The notes under the pieces: generated by a model | Databases searched by the model: none | Told to the model about the DNA's origin: nothing | What the model saw: the letters and a program-made list of their open reading frames with translations, nothing else | Program-made: the position numbers and the translations under genes | Shown here: positions 26,074 to 34,487 of the stretch, piece after piece | Layout: each line of letters opens with the position of its first letter | How positions within the stretch are numbered: position 1 is the first letter of the stretch | Source: Burkholderia sp. lig30 | Lineage (GTDB): Bacteria; Pseudomonadota; Gammaproteobacteria; Burkholderiales; Burkholderiaceae | NCBI RefSeq assembly: GCF_000687455.2 | Contig: NZ_JGVW01000108.1 | Coordinates: 1 to 48,364 of the forward strand | Length of the DNA stretch: 48,364 bases | Direction of reading: 5' to 3'

Positions 26074-27067
26074 GCATCCTCCCGAGGCCACCGTCGCGAT
26101 TATCAGCCCGGCGCTGCGTAAAGCCAATAACGGCAACTGGCAGACCGCCCATCGCTGGTCCCGCTTTCTGCAGAAGGATTACGACGTCACGCTGGCCGCC
26201 GAATGGACGGCCGACCACGAAGGCGGCGCCCTTCCGGCATGCCTGATCGCGCTGCACGCGCGGCGCTCCGCCTCGTCCATCGCCAGGTTCGCCGCTGCCT
26301 GCCCGGGACGCCCGCTGGTGGTGGTGCTCACCGGAACCGATCTGTACCGCGACATCCGTCACGACGCGTCCGCGCGGCACTCCCTCGCACTCGCGACCCA
26401 CCTGGTGGTGCTGCAGGACGAAGGGCCGGCCGAGCTGCCCGCCGCGCTGCGCGGCAAGTGCCGGGTGATCTACCAGTCCGCTCCCGCATGCCGCGCGCCG
26501 GCAGCGCCACGGGACGCGTTCGACGTCGTGCTGGTCGGCCACATGCGCGCGGAGAAGGACCCGCTCACGCCGATGCGCGCCCTCGCGCTGCTTCCCGACG
26601 ATTCGCGCGTGCGCCTGACCCACATCGGCAGCGCGCTCGACGATGCGTATCGGCAAGCGGCCCAGGCACTGCAGTCGCGAGCCTGGCCGGGCGTGCGGCG
26701 CTATGTGTGGCTGGAGAACCTGCCGCACGCCGACACGCGGCGGCGCATCGGACAGGCGCAGGCGATGGTCGTCTCCAGCGTGATGGAAGGCGGGGCCAAC
26801 GTGATCATCGAGGCGGTCACGAGCGGCGTGCCCGTGCTGGCGAGCCGCATCCCCGGCAACGTCGGCATGCTGGGCCGCGACTACGACGGCTATTTCCCGC
26901 CCGGCGATGCCGCGCAGCTCGCGCTGCTGCTGGAACGCGCGAGCCGCGACGCCGCCTTCCTCGAGCGCCTGCGGCAGCAGTGCGCGCGCCGGGCGCCGCT
27001 GTTTTCGCCGGCACGGGAGCGCGCGGCGGTGATTGCCCTCGTTGCCGAAGCCCTGCAGGGGACTTAG
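26072..27067 (+). CDS. senB: Selenosugar synthase SenB (GT4-like glycosyltransferase)
   Basis: A 331-residue glycosyltransferase of the SenB family, predicted to form seleno-N-acetylglucosamine (or a related selenosugar) from selenophosphate and a UDP-sugar. The N-terminus has VAIISPALRKANNGNWQTAHRW, the family's substrate-loop type. The C-terminal Rossmann domain has VGHMRAEKDPLTPMRAL, then a long SVMEGGANVIIEAVTSGVPV stretch with the donor-binding glutamate in the EGGAN segment and IIEA after it. The ATG at 26072 shares bases with the divergent senA ATG (CATG). No ribosome site precedes it, so a leaderless mRNA or an internal start is possible. The selenophosphate-forming partner (SenC/SelD) is not in the window. 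Confidence 0.86.
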   Translation: MHPPEATVAIISPALRKANNGNWQTAHRWSRFLQKDYDVTLAAEWTADHEGGALPACLIALHARRSASSIARFAAACPGRPLVVVLTGTDLYRDIRHDASARHSLALATHLVVLQDEGPAELPAALRGKCRVIYQSAPACRAPAAPRDAFDVVLVGHMRAEKDPLTPMRALALLPDDSRVRLTHIGSALDDAYRQAAQALQSRAWPGVRRYVWLENLPHADTRRRIGQAQAMVVSSVMEGGANVIIEAVTSGVPVLASRIPGNVGMLGRDYDGYFPPGDAAQLALLLERASRDAAFLERLRQQCARRAPLFSPARERAAVIALVAEALQGT

Positions 27068-27147
27068 ACTCGCGAACGCAACGGGATACGGCGCGCAATG
27101 GCTTGTATCGAAATAGAACACGCTTCGCCCGGTAGAGGGGACGGCTC

Positions 27148-28698
27148 ATGGTGACACTGCGTTCGTTGGGTGCGATGCTGGCGCTGCTGGCGCTCGTCGC
27201 GTGTGCCAGCCTTCCGCCGCTGGCCGACCGCGAAACGACGCATGCGATCGCCGACACCGACAATACGCGCCTGGCGATCGCATTCCGGCCACGGGCCGCC
27301 GCTCACCCGGGCCAGGACGCGTTCCACCTGCTGCGCGACCCGGTCGATGCGCTGGACGCGCGCGTGCTGCTCGCCGATCGCGCGGATCGTTCGCTCGACC
27401 TTCAGTACTACATCTGGCACGACGACCTGACCGGGCACGCGCTGGCCGACGCGGTCATTCGCGCGGCCGACCGGGGCGTGCGCGTACGCGCGCTGCTCGA
27501 CGATCTCGGCACGAACGCGGACGACCGCAAGCTGCTCGAGATCAGCGCGCATCCGAACATCGAGATCCGGCTGTTCAACCCGGTCGCCGCCCGCACGTTC
27601 AAGAAGATCGGCGCCGCGCTCGAGTTCGCGCGCGTCAACCGGCGCATGCACAACAAGGCGATGATCGCGGACAACCAGGCCGCGATCATCGGCGGGCGCA
27701 ACATCGGCGACGAGTATTTCGGCGCATCGTCGATGCTGGAGTTCGGCGATCTCGACGTCGTCGTGCACGGCCCCGTCGTGACCGACATCTCGACCGAATT
27801 CGATACGTTCTGGAATTCTCCGTATGCGTATCCGGTCAACACGCTCGTCGGCCACGACGCGCCACCGGGCGGGCTCGACGAGGAACGCGGGCGGTTGCGC
27901 GACTCCCTGCGGGCCATGGAGGACAACCCGTACGTGCTCCTCGCGAAGCAACGGCTCGACCAGATCGTCCATGGCCAGGGCACCGAACTGTCCTGGGGGC
28001 ACGCGACCGTGCTGTATGACGATCCGTCGAAGATCGCGCATGCGCCGGACGACAGCGAAGGGCACCTGATGCCGCAACTGCGGGCGCTCGCGCTGCAGCC
28101 GCAGCACGAACTGCTGATCGTGTCGCCGTATTTCGTGCCGGGCGAGGACGGCGTCGAGCGGCTGCGCAAGCTGACGGCGCGCGGCGTACGCGTGACCGTG
28201 CTCACCAATTCGCTCGCATCGACCGACGTGGCGGCCGTGCACGCCGGTTACCGGCGCTATCGTCGCGATCTCGTCGAGGCGGGCGTGCGGCTGTACGAGC
28301 GGCGGCCGTCCGGGGACAAGAGCATCTCGAAGCAGGTCCTGTTCGGGTCGTCGCGCGCGTCGCTGCACGCAAAGACGTATGTGTTCGACCGCAAGAGCAT
28401 CTTCATCGGTTCGATGAACCTCGATCCTCGCTCGCTGAAGCTCAATACGGAGATCGGCGTGTACTGCGAGAGTCCGGCGATCGCGGCCGACGTGGCGTCC
28501 GATCTGGACTCGCGGTTCGACCAGATTGCATGGCGCGTCGAGTTGCGGGCCGATCCGGCGGGGACGCGTCGTCTCAAGTGGATTCAGACCGCTGCGGACG
28601 GGACGACGACCGAGTTCGATGCAGAACCCGACGTGTCGGCGGCGCGCAGGATGGAAATCTGGTTTCTCGGTCTGTTGCCCATCGAGTCGCAGCTCTGA
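27148..28698 (+). CDS. clsC: Cardiolipin synthase C-like phospholipase D lipoprotein
   Basis: A 516-residue phospholipase D superfamily protein with two HKD motifs: HNKAMIADNQAAIIGGRNIG (about residue 168) and HAKTYVFDRKSIFIGSMN (about 411). A lipobox near the N-terminus (LLALVACAS) suggests a membrane-anchored periplasmic lipoprotein; the family catalyses phosphatidyl transfer to make cardiolipin. ILE-rich FLGLLPIESQL at the very end is a common C-terminal feature. GAGGGG before the ATG supports the start. It is convergent with the Fic gene (13-bp gap). Confidence 0.85.
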   Translation: MVTLRSLGAMLALLALVACASLPPLADRETTHAIADTDNTRLAIAFRPRAAAHPGQDAFHLLRDPVDALDARVLLADRADRSLDLQYYIWHDDLTGHALADAVIRAADRGVRVRALLDDLGTNADDRKLLEISAHPNIEIRLFNPVAARTFKKIGAALEFARVNRRMHNKAMIADNQAAIIGGRNIGDEYFGASSMLEFGDLDVVVHGPVVTDISTEFDTFWNSPYAYPVNTLVGHDAPPGGLDEERGRLRDSLRAMEDNPYVLLAKQRLDQIVHGQGTELSWGHATVLYDDPSKIAHAPDDSEGHLMPQLRALALQPQHELLIVSPYFVPGEDGVERLRKLTARGVRVTVLTNSLASTDVAAVHAGYRRYRRDLVEAGVRLYERRPSGDKSISKQVLFGSSRASLHAKTYVFDRKSIFIGSMNLDPRSLKLNTEIGVYCESPAIAADVASDLDSRFDQIAWRVELRADPAGTRRLKWIQTAADGTTTEFDAEPDVSAARRMEIWFLGLLPIESQL

Positions 28699-28711
28699 GC
28701 GTCATGCGCCT

Positions 28712-29476
28712 TCACGCCACGCGCAACCCGAGCGCATCGAGGTAAATGTCGAGCGAGCGGCGGACCGACTCGGCGACCAGCCGCGTAATGCCCGTGAAGT
28801 CGCCGCTCACGCATGCGTCGTCCAATGCGTCGAAGTACGCACGACGATCCTCGCTGCGGATCACTACCGGGGGATAGCCGGACTTCATCAGCTCGACGTT
28901 CAGCAACAGCCGGCCCGTCCTGCCGTTTCCGTCCACATACGGGTGGATCTTCACGAATCGCGTGTGAAGCTCGGCCGCGCGCATGACAGGATGCATCGCC
29001 GCCGCGTTCGCGTACCAGTCGACGAGCGCGGCCAGTTCGGCCGGCAGATCGAGGAAATCGGGCGGTGTCGTGGTCGCGCCCGCGATCGTCACATTCTCAT
29101 GACGATAGCGGCAGGCCTCTTGGCCGGGGCCGCCCTTCAGCACGAGGTTGTGAAGGTTCCGGATCTGCCATACCGACAGCGGCTCGCGATTCGCGACGAT
29201 TTCCTCGATGTAGGACAGCGCCTCGCGATGGTTCGTCGCCTCGCAGTGCGCCCGCAGCGGCTTTCCGCCCAGCGTGATGCCTTCGAGCACGAGTCTGGCC
29301 TCGCCGGGCGTCGGCGCGGCGCGCGCGATTGCATTCGCGTGATGCGTTGCGTCGCGAAGCAGCGTGTCGCGCAGCAAGGTCAGGCGCTGCGGCGTAAGCG
29401 GACGCGCCGCGTCCAGCTTCGCCTTGTCGGCATCGATTGCCACCAACCATTTCTGTACGGACAAGGACAAGGCCAT
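28712..29476 (-). CDS. Fic-family protein (predicted AMP transferase)
   Basis: A 254-residue protein with a Fic core. The catalytic motif HPYVDGNGRTGR is at residues 178-189, with the histidine base, the metal-binding D and the two arginines all present. The N-terminal helix contains LVLEG at 62-66, where class II Fic enzymes carry the inhibitory motif [S/T]xxxE[G/N]. Here the residue four before E65 is an arginine (R61), so autoinhibition may be altered. An HPVMRAAELHTRFVKIHPY stretch gives the normal helix before the loop. No separate antitoxin gene (FicT/Doc partner) adjoins it. Target unknown. Confidence 0.86.
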   Translation of the reverse strand: MALSLSVQKWLVAIDADKAKLDAARPLTPQRLTLLRDTLLRDATHHANAIARAAPTPGEARLVLEGITLGGKPLRAHCEATNHREALSYIEEIVANREPLSVWQIRNLHNLVLKGGPGQEACRYRHENVTIAGATTTPPDFLDLPAELAALVDWYANAAAMHPVMRAAELHTRFVKIHPYVDGNGRTGRLLLNVELMKSGYPPVVIRSEDRRAYFDALDDACVSGDFTGITRLVAESVRRSLDIYLDALGLRVA

Positions 29477-29829
29477 CGCATCCCGCCACAGGACGATGCT
29501 CGCCGAATGTGGGCAAGCTCAATTCGCATCATGCGCCGGAAATGCCCGGATGAATTGCCGGAGCATGAATCGGAAAACCGTAAAGATCACACCTTCGGCT
29601 CGCCAGATTGATCCGGGGCAGCGGCGTGCGCGTCGCGACATGCAGTGCACGCCGGTCGAACGCCCTCGCAACCGAAGGGTCACGAATCAGGCATGACACA
29701 GCGCGGTATTTCGCGTAATGTCCCCAGGGTTCATCTGCATGACCTGCTCGACGGCGGCTTCGCCTGTCCGGAAGCCTCGTTGCGCGCAAGCGCCATCGAA
29801 TCGCCGTCGTACCGACAACATCCATCGCC
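29477..29829. other. 353-bp intergenic region between the Fic and DUF4434 genes
   Basis: Divergent promoters for both genes are expected here. I see no convincing gene: the short frames lack ribosome sites and family features. No clear hairpin or repeat was noticed. Confidence 0.4.
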
Positions 29830-30813
29830 ATGTCCTTTCCGCACTCCCCGAAGCGCCGCCGCCTGATCCAGGCCGCCCTCCTCTGCGTGAGCCTGCCGAT
29901 CGCGGGCTGCTCGTCGCAGCCGGCCATCGGCGGCACGTTCCTGCAGCTCTGGCGCAGCCATCTCGACTGGTCGCACGAGCAATGGCGCAGCCGGCTCGCC
30001 GCCACACGCGAGTTCGGCTGCCAGGAGATTTTCGTGCAGTGGGTCGGCATCGACGGCGAGCCGGGCAACACCTGGAGCGCGCCCGACACGTTGATCCAGT
30101 TGCTGCTCGATCAATGCCAGCGCCTCGGCATCGGCGTGCATCTGGGCCTGCCTTACGACGAACGCTGGTGGCAGGCGATCGGCAGCCAGGACGGGCAGAC
30201 GCTCGACGCTTTCCTGCAACGCACGCACGCGCGCGGCAGCGCGTACATGCGCGACGCCGCGTGGCCGCGGCACCCGGCATTTCGCGGCTGGTACGTGCCG
30301 TACGAGCTGGAGCAATACAACTGGGCCGCGCCGGCGCGTCTCGACCGGCTGGCCGGATGGCTGGCCGGCCTCTCGGATATTGCGGTCGCAACGAGCGGCC
30401 AGCCGCCCGCCATTTCCACCTATTTCAGCCAGTTGCCGACACCGGGCACGCTCGCCGGCATGTGGAGCACGCTGCTCGACCGAGTGAAGCTGTACCCGAT
30501 GATCCAGGACGGCGTCGGCGTCGCGGGCATGCGCAACTATGCGTCGCTCGAGCCGCTGCACGACCTGTTCATCGCGCGCCGGGTGAAGTTCGACCTGATT
30601 CTGGAGTTGTTCGAGCAACTCCCGGCCGAGAAGGCGGACGGCTCCGACTTCCGCGCGCGCTCGGCCAGCTTCGGGCGGATCGAAGCGCAGTGGAAGATCG
30701 CGCGCGATTACGGCAGCCAGCGGCTCGTCGCGTTCGCGCTCGACCCGTGGGTGCTCGGCGATTCTCCCGAGGCCGCGATGCTGCGGCGCGAATGGGCATC
30801 GCACATCGGCTGA
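29830..30813 (+). CDS. DUF4434-type lipoprotein, possible glycoside hydrolase fold
   Basis: A 327-residue protein with a lipoprotein signal (RRRLIQAALLCVSLPIAGCSS; lipobox IAGC with C27). The mature part resembles DUF4434 proteins: FLQLWRSHLDWSHEQWRSRL, IFVQWVGIDGEPGNTW, HLGLPYDERWW, and GWYVPYELEQYNWA, a TIM-barrel-like pattern with acidic residues at strand ends (E in YELEQ as a catalytic candidate). The family is found near exopolysaccharide genes, and here it converges on the polysaccharide operon, so a role in glycan trimming is plausible but not shown. The tail end lies 12 bp from the acyl-CoA dehydrogenase stop. Confidence 0.7.
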   Translation: MSFPHSPKRRRLIQAALLCVSLPIAGCSSQPAIGGTFLQLWRSHLDWSHEQWRSRLAATREFGCQEIFVQWVGIDGEPGNTWSAPDTLIQLLLDQCQRLGIGVHLGLPYDERWWQAIGSQDGQTLDAFLQRTHARGSAYMRDAAWPRHPAFRGWYVPYELEQYNWAAPARLDRLAGWLAGLSDIAVATSGQPPAISTYFSQLPTPGTLAGMWSTLLDRVKLYPMIQDGVGVAGMRNYASLEPLHDLFIARRVKFDLILELFEQLPAEKADGSDFRARSASFGRIEAQWKIARDYGSQRLVAFALDPWVLGDSPEAAMLRREWASHIG

Positions 30814-30825
30814 CGTCACCGCCCG

Positions 30826-31977
30826 TCAGAATTGCTTGCCGATCATCTCGCGCAAAATTTCGCTGGTGCCGCCGAGAATGCGCAACGCGCGCGCATCGGC
30901 CCACGCGCGGCCGATCCCGTATTCGGCCATATACCCGTAGCCGCCGTGAAGCTGAAGCAGATCGTCCAGCACCCTGCCCTGCAGCTCGGTCGCGTTCAGC
31001 TTCGCCATCGCGGCGGTCACGCCATCGAGCGCGCCCGCCATGTGCTTCGCGAGGCAATCGTCGAGAAACACGCGCAGCATCGTGGTGCCGGCGAGCGCAT
31101 CGGCGAGCGTGAAGCGCGTGTTCTGGTAATCGAGCACGCGCCGGCCGAATGCCTTGCGCTCGCGCACGTACGCCGTGCTCGCGTCGAGCATCCCCTCGAT
31201 CGACGCCGCCGCGCGCAACGCGATCGCCAGCCGCTCCTGCGCGAGTTCGCGCATCACGTATTCGAACGCCGCGTTCTCGTCGCCCAGCCGGTGGCTCGCC
31301 GGCACGCGCACGGCATCGAAGAACAGCTCGCAGGTGTCCTGGCAATGCTGGCCGATCTTCGCGAGCGGCGGCCCCTTCGTGAAGCCCGCCATCCCCTCCT
31401 CCACGACGAACAGCGAAAGCCCGCGCGCCCCGAGATCCGGGTCAGTGCTCGCGAGGACGATCACCAGACCGGCATTCACGCCGTTCGTGATGAAGGTCTT
31501 TTGCCCGCTGATTTCGTAGACCTCGCCGCAACGGCGCGCGCGCGTGCGCACCGCCTTCAGGTCGCTGCCGGCGCCCGGCTCGGTCATCGCGATCGCGCCG
31601 ATCGACTCGCCGGACGTCATCCGCGGCAGCCAGCGCGCGCGCTGCTCCGCGGTGCCGACGTGCGCCAGATACGGCGCGACCATGTCGGAGTGGATCGAAA
31701 AGCCGATGCCGAGGCAGTTGGCCCGCGCCAGCTCCTCGATCACGACGGCCGAGTGACCGAAATCGCCGCCCACGCCGTCGGGCGCGGGCACCATGCAGTT
31801 CAGCAGCCCGTTCTCCCCGGCCTTGCGCCACAGTGCGCGCGGCGTGATGCCGTCGCGCTCCCACTGTTCGTAATACGGAATAATTTCCTGCTGGACGAAT
31901 CGCCGAACCTGGTCGCGAAACTGGTGATGGTCGTCGCGAAACACTGCGCGCGCACCGTCCTCTTGCCTGTTGCTCAT
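30826..31977 (-). CDS. Acyl-CoA dehydrogenase (LCAD-like), last gene of the exopolysaccharide run
   Basis: A 383-residue flavin-dependent acyl-CoA dehydrogenase. The signatures AIAMTEPGAGSDL (substrate/FAD loop), GQKTFITNG, and QLHGGYGYM followed by LGGTSEILREMIG are present; overall it looks most like long-chain dehydrogenases. It begins 24 bp after the AlgF-like gene on the same strand, so it is probably co-transcribed with the polysaccharide operon. Two readings are open: an unrelated fatty-acid enzyme that happens to be downstream, or an oxidase acting on the carrier-bound acyl group made by the DltA/DltC pair (compare prolyl-carrier dehydrogenases). The first is simpler. Confidence 0.85.
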   Translation of the reverse strand: MSNRQEDGARAVFRDDHHQFRDQVRRFVQQEIIPYYEQWERDGITPRALWRKAGENGLLNCMVPAPDGVGGDFGHSAVVIEELARANCLGIGFSIHSDMVAPYLAHVGTAEQRARWLPRMTSGESIGAIAMTEPGAGSDLKAVRTRARRCGEVYEISGQKTFITNGVNAGLVIVLASTDPDLGARGLSLFVVEEGMAGFTKGPPLAKIGQHCQDTCELFFDAVRVPASHRLGDENAAFEYVMRELAQERLAIALRAAASIEGMLDASTAYVRERKAFGRRVLDYQNTRFTLADALAGTTMLRVFLDDCLAKHMAGALDGVTAAMAKLNATELQGRVLDDLLQLHGGYGYMAEYGIGRAWADARALRILGGTSEILREMIGKQF

Positions 31978-32001
31978 CGTTGCTTGCCTCGGATTCGGCG
32001 C

Positions 32002-32688
32002 TCAGCGGCCGTATGGATCGGTTTCGCTCAATTGCCCGCGCAGCGTCGGGCGGCCGGGCGTGCCCGTCAGGAACAGGCTGTAGTGGTCGCCCGGCTGCAT
32101 CGCCGGAAGCGTCAGCGGCGCGGATGCCGTCGCGCCGCACGAGGCAGCCAGCGTCGCGCTCACCGGATTGACGGCACGCGCCGCCGATGCACGCGCCGCC
32201 ACCTTCTGGAACAGCGCCGGCCCGGACGGCGCGATCTCGACGCGGCCGGCCGCGCAGCCTTCGGCGAGATTGTAGAAACGCAACTCGGCCTTCAGCGCGT
32301 CCTGCGCACCGCCCGCGTCGTCGATCACCGCGAACCCCGCGCCGCCGCCGTCGCGTCGCGGCACGAGCGTGCTATAGGTGTCCGGCGCGACGCGCAGTGT
32401 GCCGGCCGGCTTGCCGTCGAGCCATACCGTGAAGGCGGCATTCCCCTTGACGATCGCGTACCGGCTCGCGACCGTGTCGCCGGCGAGGCGCTGCGTCGGG
32501 CCGTCGGCGATCTTCACTCGCAGCGGCGCGGCAAGCGGATTGACGAGGCGGACAAATGACGAGCCGGCAGGCGGGCGCGCGGCGTACAGTTGCGCGAATG
32601 CGCCTTCGGCATGGGCCGCGGTCGCGACGCTCATCGAGCAGATGCCGCCCAGCAGCGCGGCGAACAGCGTTCGGGTCGGTCGATTCAT
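32002..32688 (-). CDS. algF: AlgF-like periplasmic acylation protein
   Basis: A 228-residue secreted protein with a signal peptide (LFAALLGGICSMSVATAAHA). The mature part has the AlgF pattern: two beta domains with VRLVNPLAAPLRVKIADG, a repeated middle block, and QPGDHYSLFLTG near the C-terminus. AlgF is needed for alginate O-acetylation in Pseudomonas, probably as an adaptor between acyl carrier steps in the periplasm. It starts 2 bp after the DltA-like stop codon (TGA TC ATG), a strong sign of coupled translation with the Dlt genes. This association of AlgF with DltA/DltC is not the usual alginate arrangement. Confidence 0.8.
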   Translation of the reverse strand: MNRPTRTLFAALLGGICSMSVATAAHAEGAFAQLYAARPPAGSSFVRLVNPLAAPLRVKIADGPTQRLAGDTVASRYAIVKGNAAFTVWLDGKPAGTLRVAPDTYSTLVPRRDGGGAGFAVIDDAGGAQDALKAELRFYNLAEGCAAGRVEIAPSGPALFQKVAARASAARAVNPVSATLAASCGATASAPLTLPAMQPGDHYSLFLTGTPGRPTLRGQLSETDPYGR

Positions 32689-32690
32689 GA

Positions 32691-34163
32691 TCAGGATTCC
32701 TGTTTTGTCGTCCGCGTGCGCGACGCGAGGTAAAAATGCTCCAGTTGCTTCCGGTCCGCCTTCTGCGTCTGCGTGAGCGGGAAGCCGTGATAAACGACGA
32801 GCTCGGACGGAATCATGTACGGCGGCAGGCGCCGGCCGAGCAGTTCGCGCCATTGCGCGAGCGCAGCCGGCGCCGGCAGCACGCCGGCCGGCCCCGGCAC
32901 GTCGGGATCGACGAAGCCGACCGTGCGGACCAGCGTGCCGTCGGGCCGCTTCAGCGCGACCGCCGCGCCGGCGCGCACGCCGGGCAGCGTGGCGAGCGCC
33001 GCGTCGATCTCCGCCAGTTCGATCCGGTAGCCATGCAGCTTGATCTGGTCGTCGCGGCGGCCGCGGAACGTCACGAGGCCGTCCCCGTCGATCTCGCCGA
33101 GGTCGCCGGTGCGATAGCCGCGCTTGCCGTCGCGCGCGAACATGCGCGTCTCGTTCAAGTCGGGCCGGTTCAGATAGCCGCGCATCACGTGGTCGCCCGC
33201 GACGCAAATCTCGCCGTCGTCGACGAACACGTCCGCATAGGGCTTCGCGCGCCCGATCGGGAACGGCAACGGCGCGGCCGCCCGCAGCGCGGGCGTGATG
33301 TCGACCCAGGTGGTCGAGCACGTCGCTTCGGTCGGGCCGTACGAGTTGACGATCCGCGCGTCCGGAAAGCGGCTCCACAGCGCTTCGGCGACGCTCGGCG
33401 TCAGCGATTCGGCGCCGAACACGAACACCCGCAGATCGGGCAGATGCTGGCGGTCGAACGCCGGATCGAGCAATTGCTGGCGCACGAACGACGGCGTCGA
33501 CGCCCAGACATTGACGCGCGCATCGGCGAGAAACGCGAGAAAGCGCGCGCGGTCGTCGACCACGTCGCGCGGGCACAGCGCACAGGTGCCGCCGGTCGCG
33601 AGCGCGCCGGCCCAGTTGAACAGCGAAAAATCGAAGCTGAACAGCATCTGGTCCATGAAAACCGGCGATGCGCCGAGCGCGAGGCAGTCGCGAATCCACG
33701 CGGCGAACGGGCCGACGCTTTCGCGGCCGATCTGCACGCCCTTCGGATCGCCGGTGCTGCCCGACGTGAACATTACGTACGCCAGCGCCTTTTCCGCCAG
33801 CGCGGCGGCGTCGAAGCCGGTCGCGACGAACGTGCGCGTCTGCGCGTCGTAGCGCTGCGCGGCGTGGACGAGCTCGGCAATGCGCGCGGCGCGTTCGGGC
33901 GGATTGATCACGTCGACCGGGACGAACGGAATGCCGAGCCGCAGGCAGCCGAGGATCGCGACAAGAAACGCGGCTTCCTTGTGGCCGGTAATGACGAGCG
34001 GCACGTCCGGCGCGAGACCGGCGGCCTCGGCCGCCCGCGTCCAGCCGGCGACGGCATCGGCGAGCGCGCCCCAGCTCAGGGTGTGTCCGGCGTCGATGAC
34101 GGCCGCCTGCTCGCGTGCCTGATCTGTTTCGACGAAGTCGAAACGCTCAAAATCGAAACGCAT
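32691..34163 (-). CDS. dltA: DltA-like adenylating ligase (D-alanine or other amino acid : carrier protein)
   Basis: A 490-residue stand-alone adenylation domain of DltA type. Motifs: TSGSTGDPKG (133-142), FSFDFS with the amino-group-binding D178, STPSF, YGPTEAT (275-281), YRTGDLGE, and the A10 lysine K468 in TQKADRK. The segment that carries the D-Ala-selecting cysteine in Bacillus DltA (FCGE-like) reads FGAE here (G250), so the side-chain pocket is predicted to be more open. It should load an amino acid on the DltC-like carrier 54 bp upstream. AGGAG precedes the ATG. D-alanine is a family-based guess; proline or another small amino acid is not excluded. Confidence 0.82.
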   Translation of the reverse strand: MRFDFERFDFVETDQAREQAAVIDAGHTLSWGALADAVAGWTRAAEAAGLAPDVPLVITGHKEAAFLVAILGCLRLGIPFVPVDVINPPERAARIAELVHAAQRYDAQTRTFVATGFDAAALAEKALAYVMFTSGSTGDPKGVQIGRESVGPFAAWIRDCLALGASPVFMDQMLFSFDFSLFNWAGALATGGTCALCPRDVVDDRARFLAFLADARVNVWASTPSFVRQQLLDPAFDRQHLPDLRVFVFGAESLTPSVAEALWSRFPDARIVNSYGPTEATCSTTWVDITPALRAAAPLPFPIGRAKPYADVFVDDGEICVAGDHVMRGYLNRPDLNETRMFARDGKRGYRTGDLGEIDGDGLVTFRGRRDDQIKLHGYRIELAEIDAALATLPGVRAGAAVALKRPDGTLVRTVGFVDPDVPGPAGVLPAPAALAQWRELLGRRLPPYMIPSELVVYHGFPLTQTQKADRKQLEHFYLASRTRTTKQES

Positions 34164-34217
34164 GCTTGTCTCCTGGCAACGGCGGCATCGCGTCGGATGC
34201 CGCGCGGCGGTCGGTCA

Positions 34218-34457
34218 TCAACGCGCCGCGTGCGACGCGACGTATGCGGCGAGCGCGTGCACCGATTCCAGGTGCACGTCGATTTCCGACGGCGGGATCT
34301 TCACGCCGAACACGCGTTCGACGGACAACGCAACGTCGACCGCGGACAGCGAATCGATCAGCCCCGAGTCGATCAGCAGCGTGTCCGGCTCGACGGCCGC
34401 GAGGATGATCTCTTCAATAAGCTTCGACACCTTGGTTTCGATATCGGTGAGGGACAT
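34218..34457 (-). CDS. dltC: DltC-like acyl/aminoacyl carrier protein
   Basis: A 79-residue acidic, helical carrier protein. The phosphopantetheine attachment serine is S36 in DSGLIDSLSAVD. The helix after it (VALSVERVFGVKIPPSEID) resembles DltC and other discrete carriers. CGGAG sits about 8 nt before the ATG. It lies between the MBOAT gene (30-bp gap) and the DltA-like gene (54-bp gap), the order expected when carrier, ligase and membrane acyltransferase work together. As in DltB-DltC, it would hand its acyl group to the MBOAT protein at the cytoplasmic face of the membrane (known for the Dlt system, inferred here). Confidence 0.87.
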   Translation of the reverse strand: MSLTDIETKVSKLIEEIILAAVEPDTLLIDSGLIDSLSAVDVALSVERVFGVKIPPSEIDVHLESVHALAAYVASHAAR

Positions 34458-34487
34458 GCAAGGGCTCCGGTTCGGAAATGAATGACG

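Noticed and set aside
29529..29690. Possible minus-strand gene remnant upstream of the Fic gene
   Set aside because: Short frames only, no ribosome site and no family pattern recognised.
32002..33699. 565-codon minus-strand frame as one gene
   Set aside because: Only its last 228 codons (the AlgF-like protein) are real; the earlier part is a shifted reading of the DltA-like gene.
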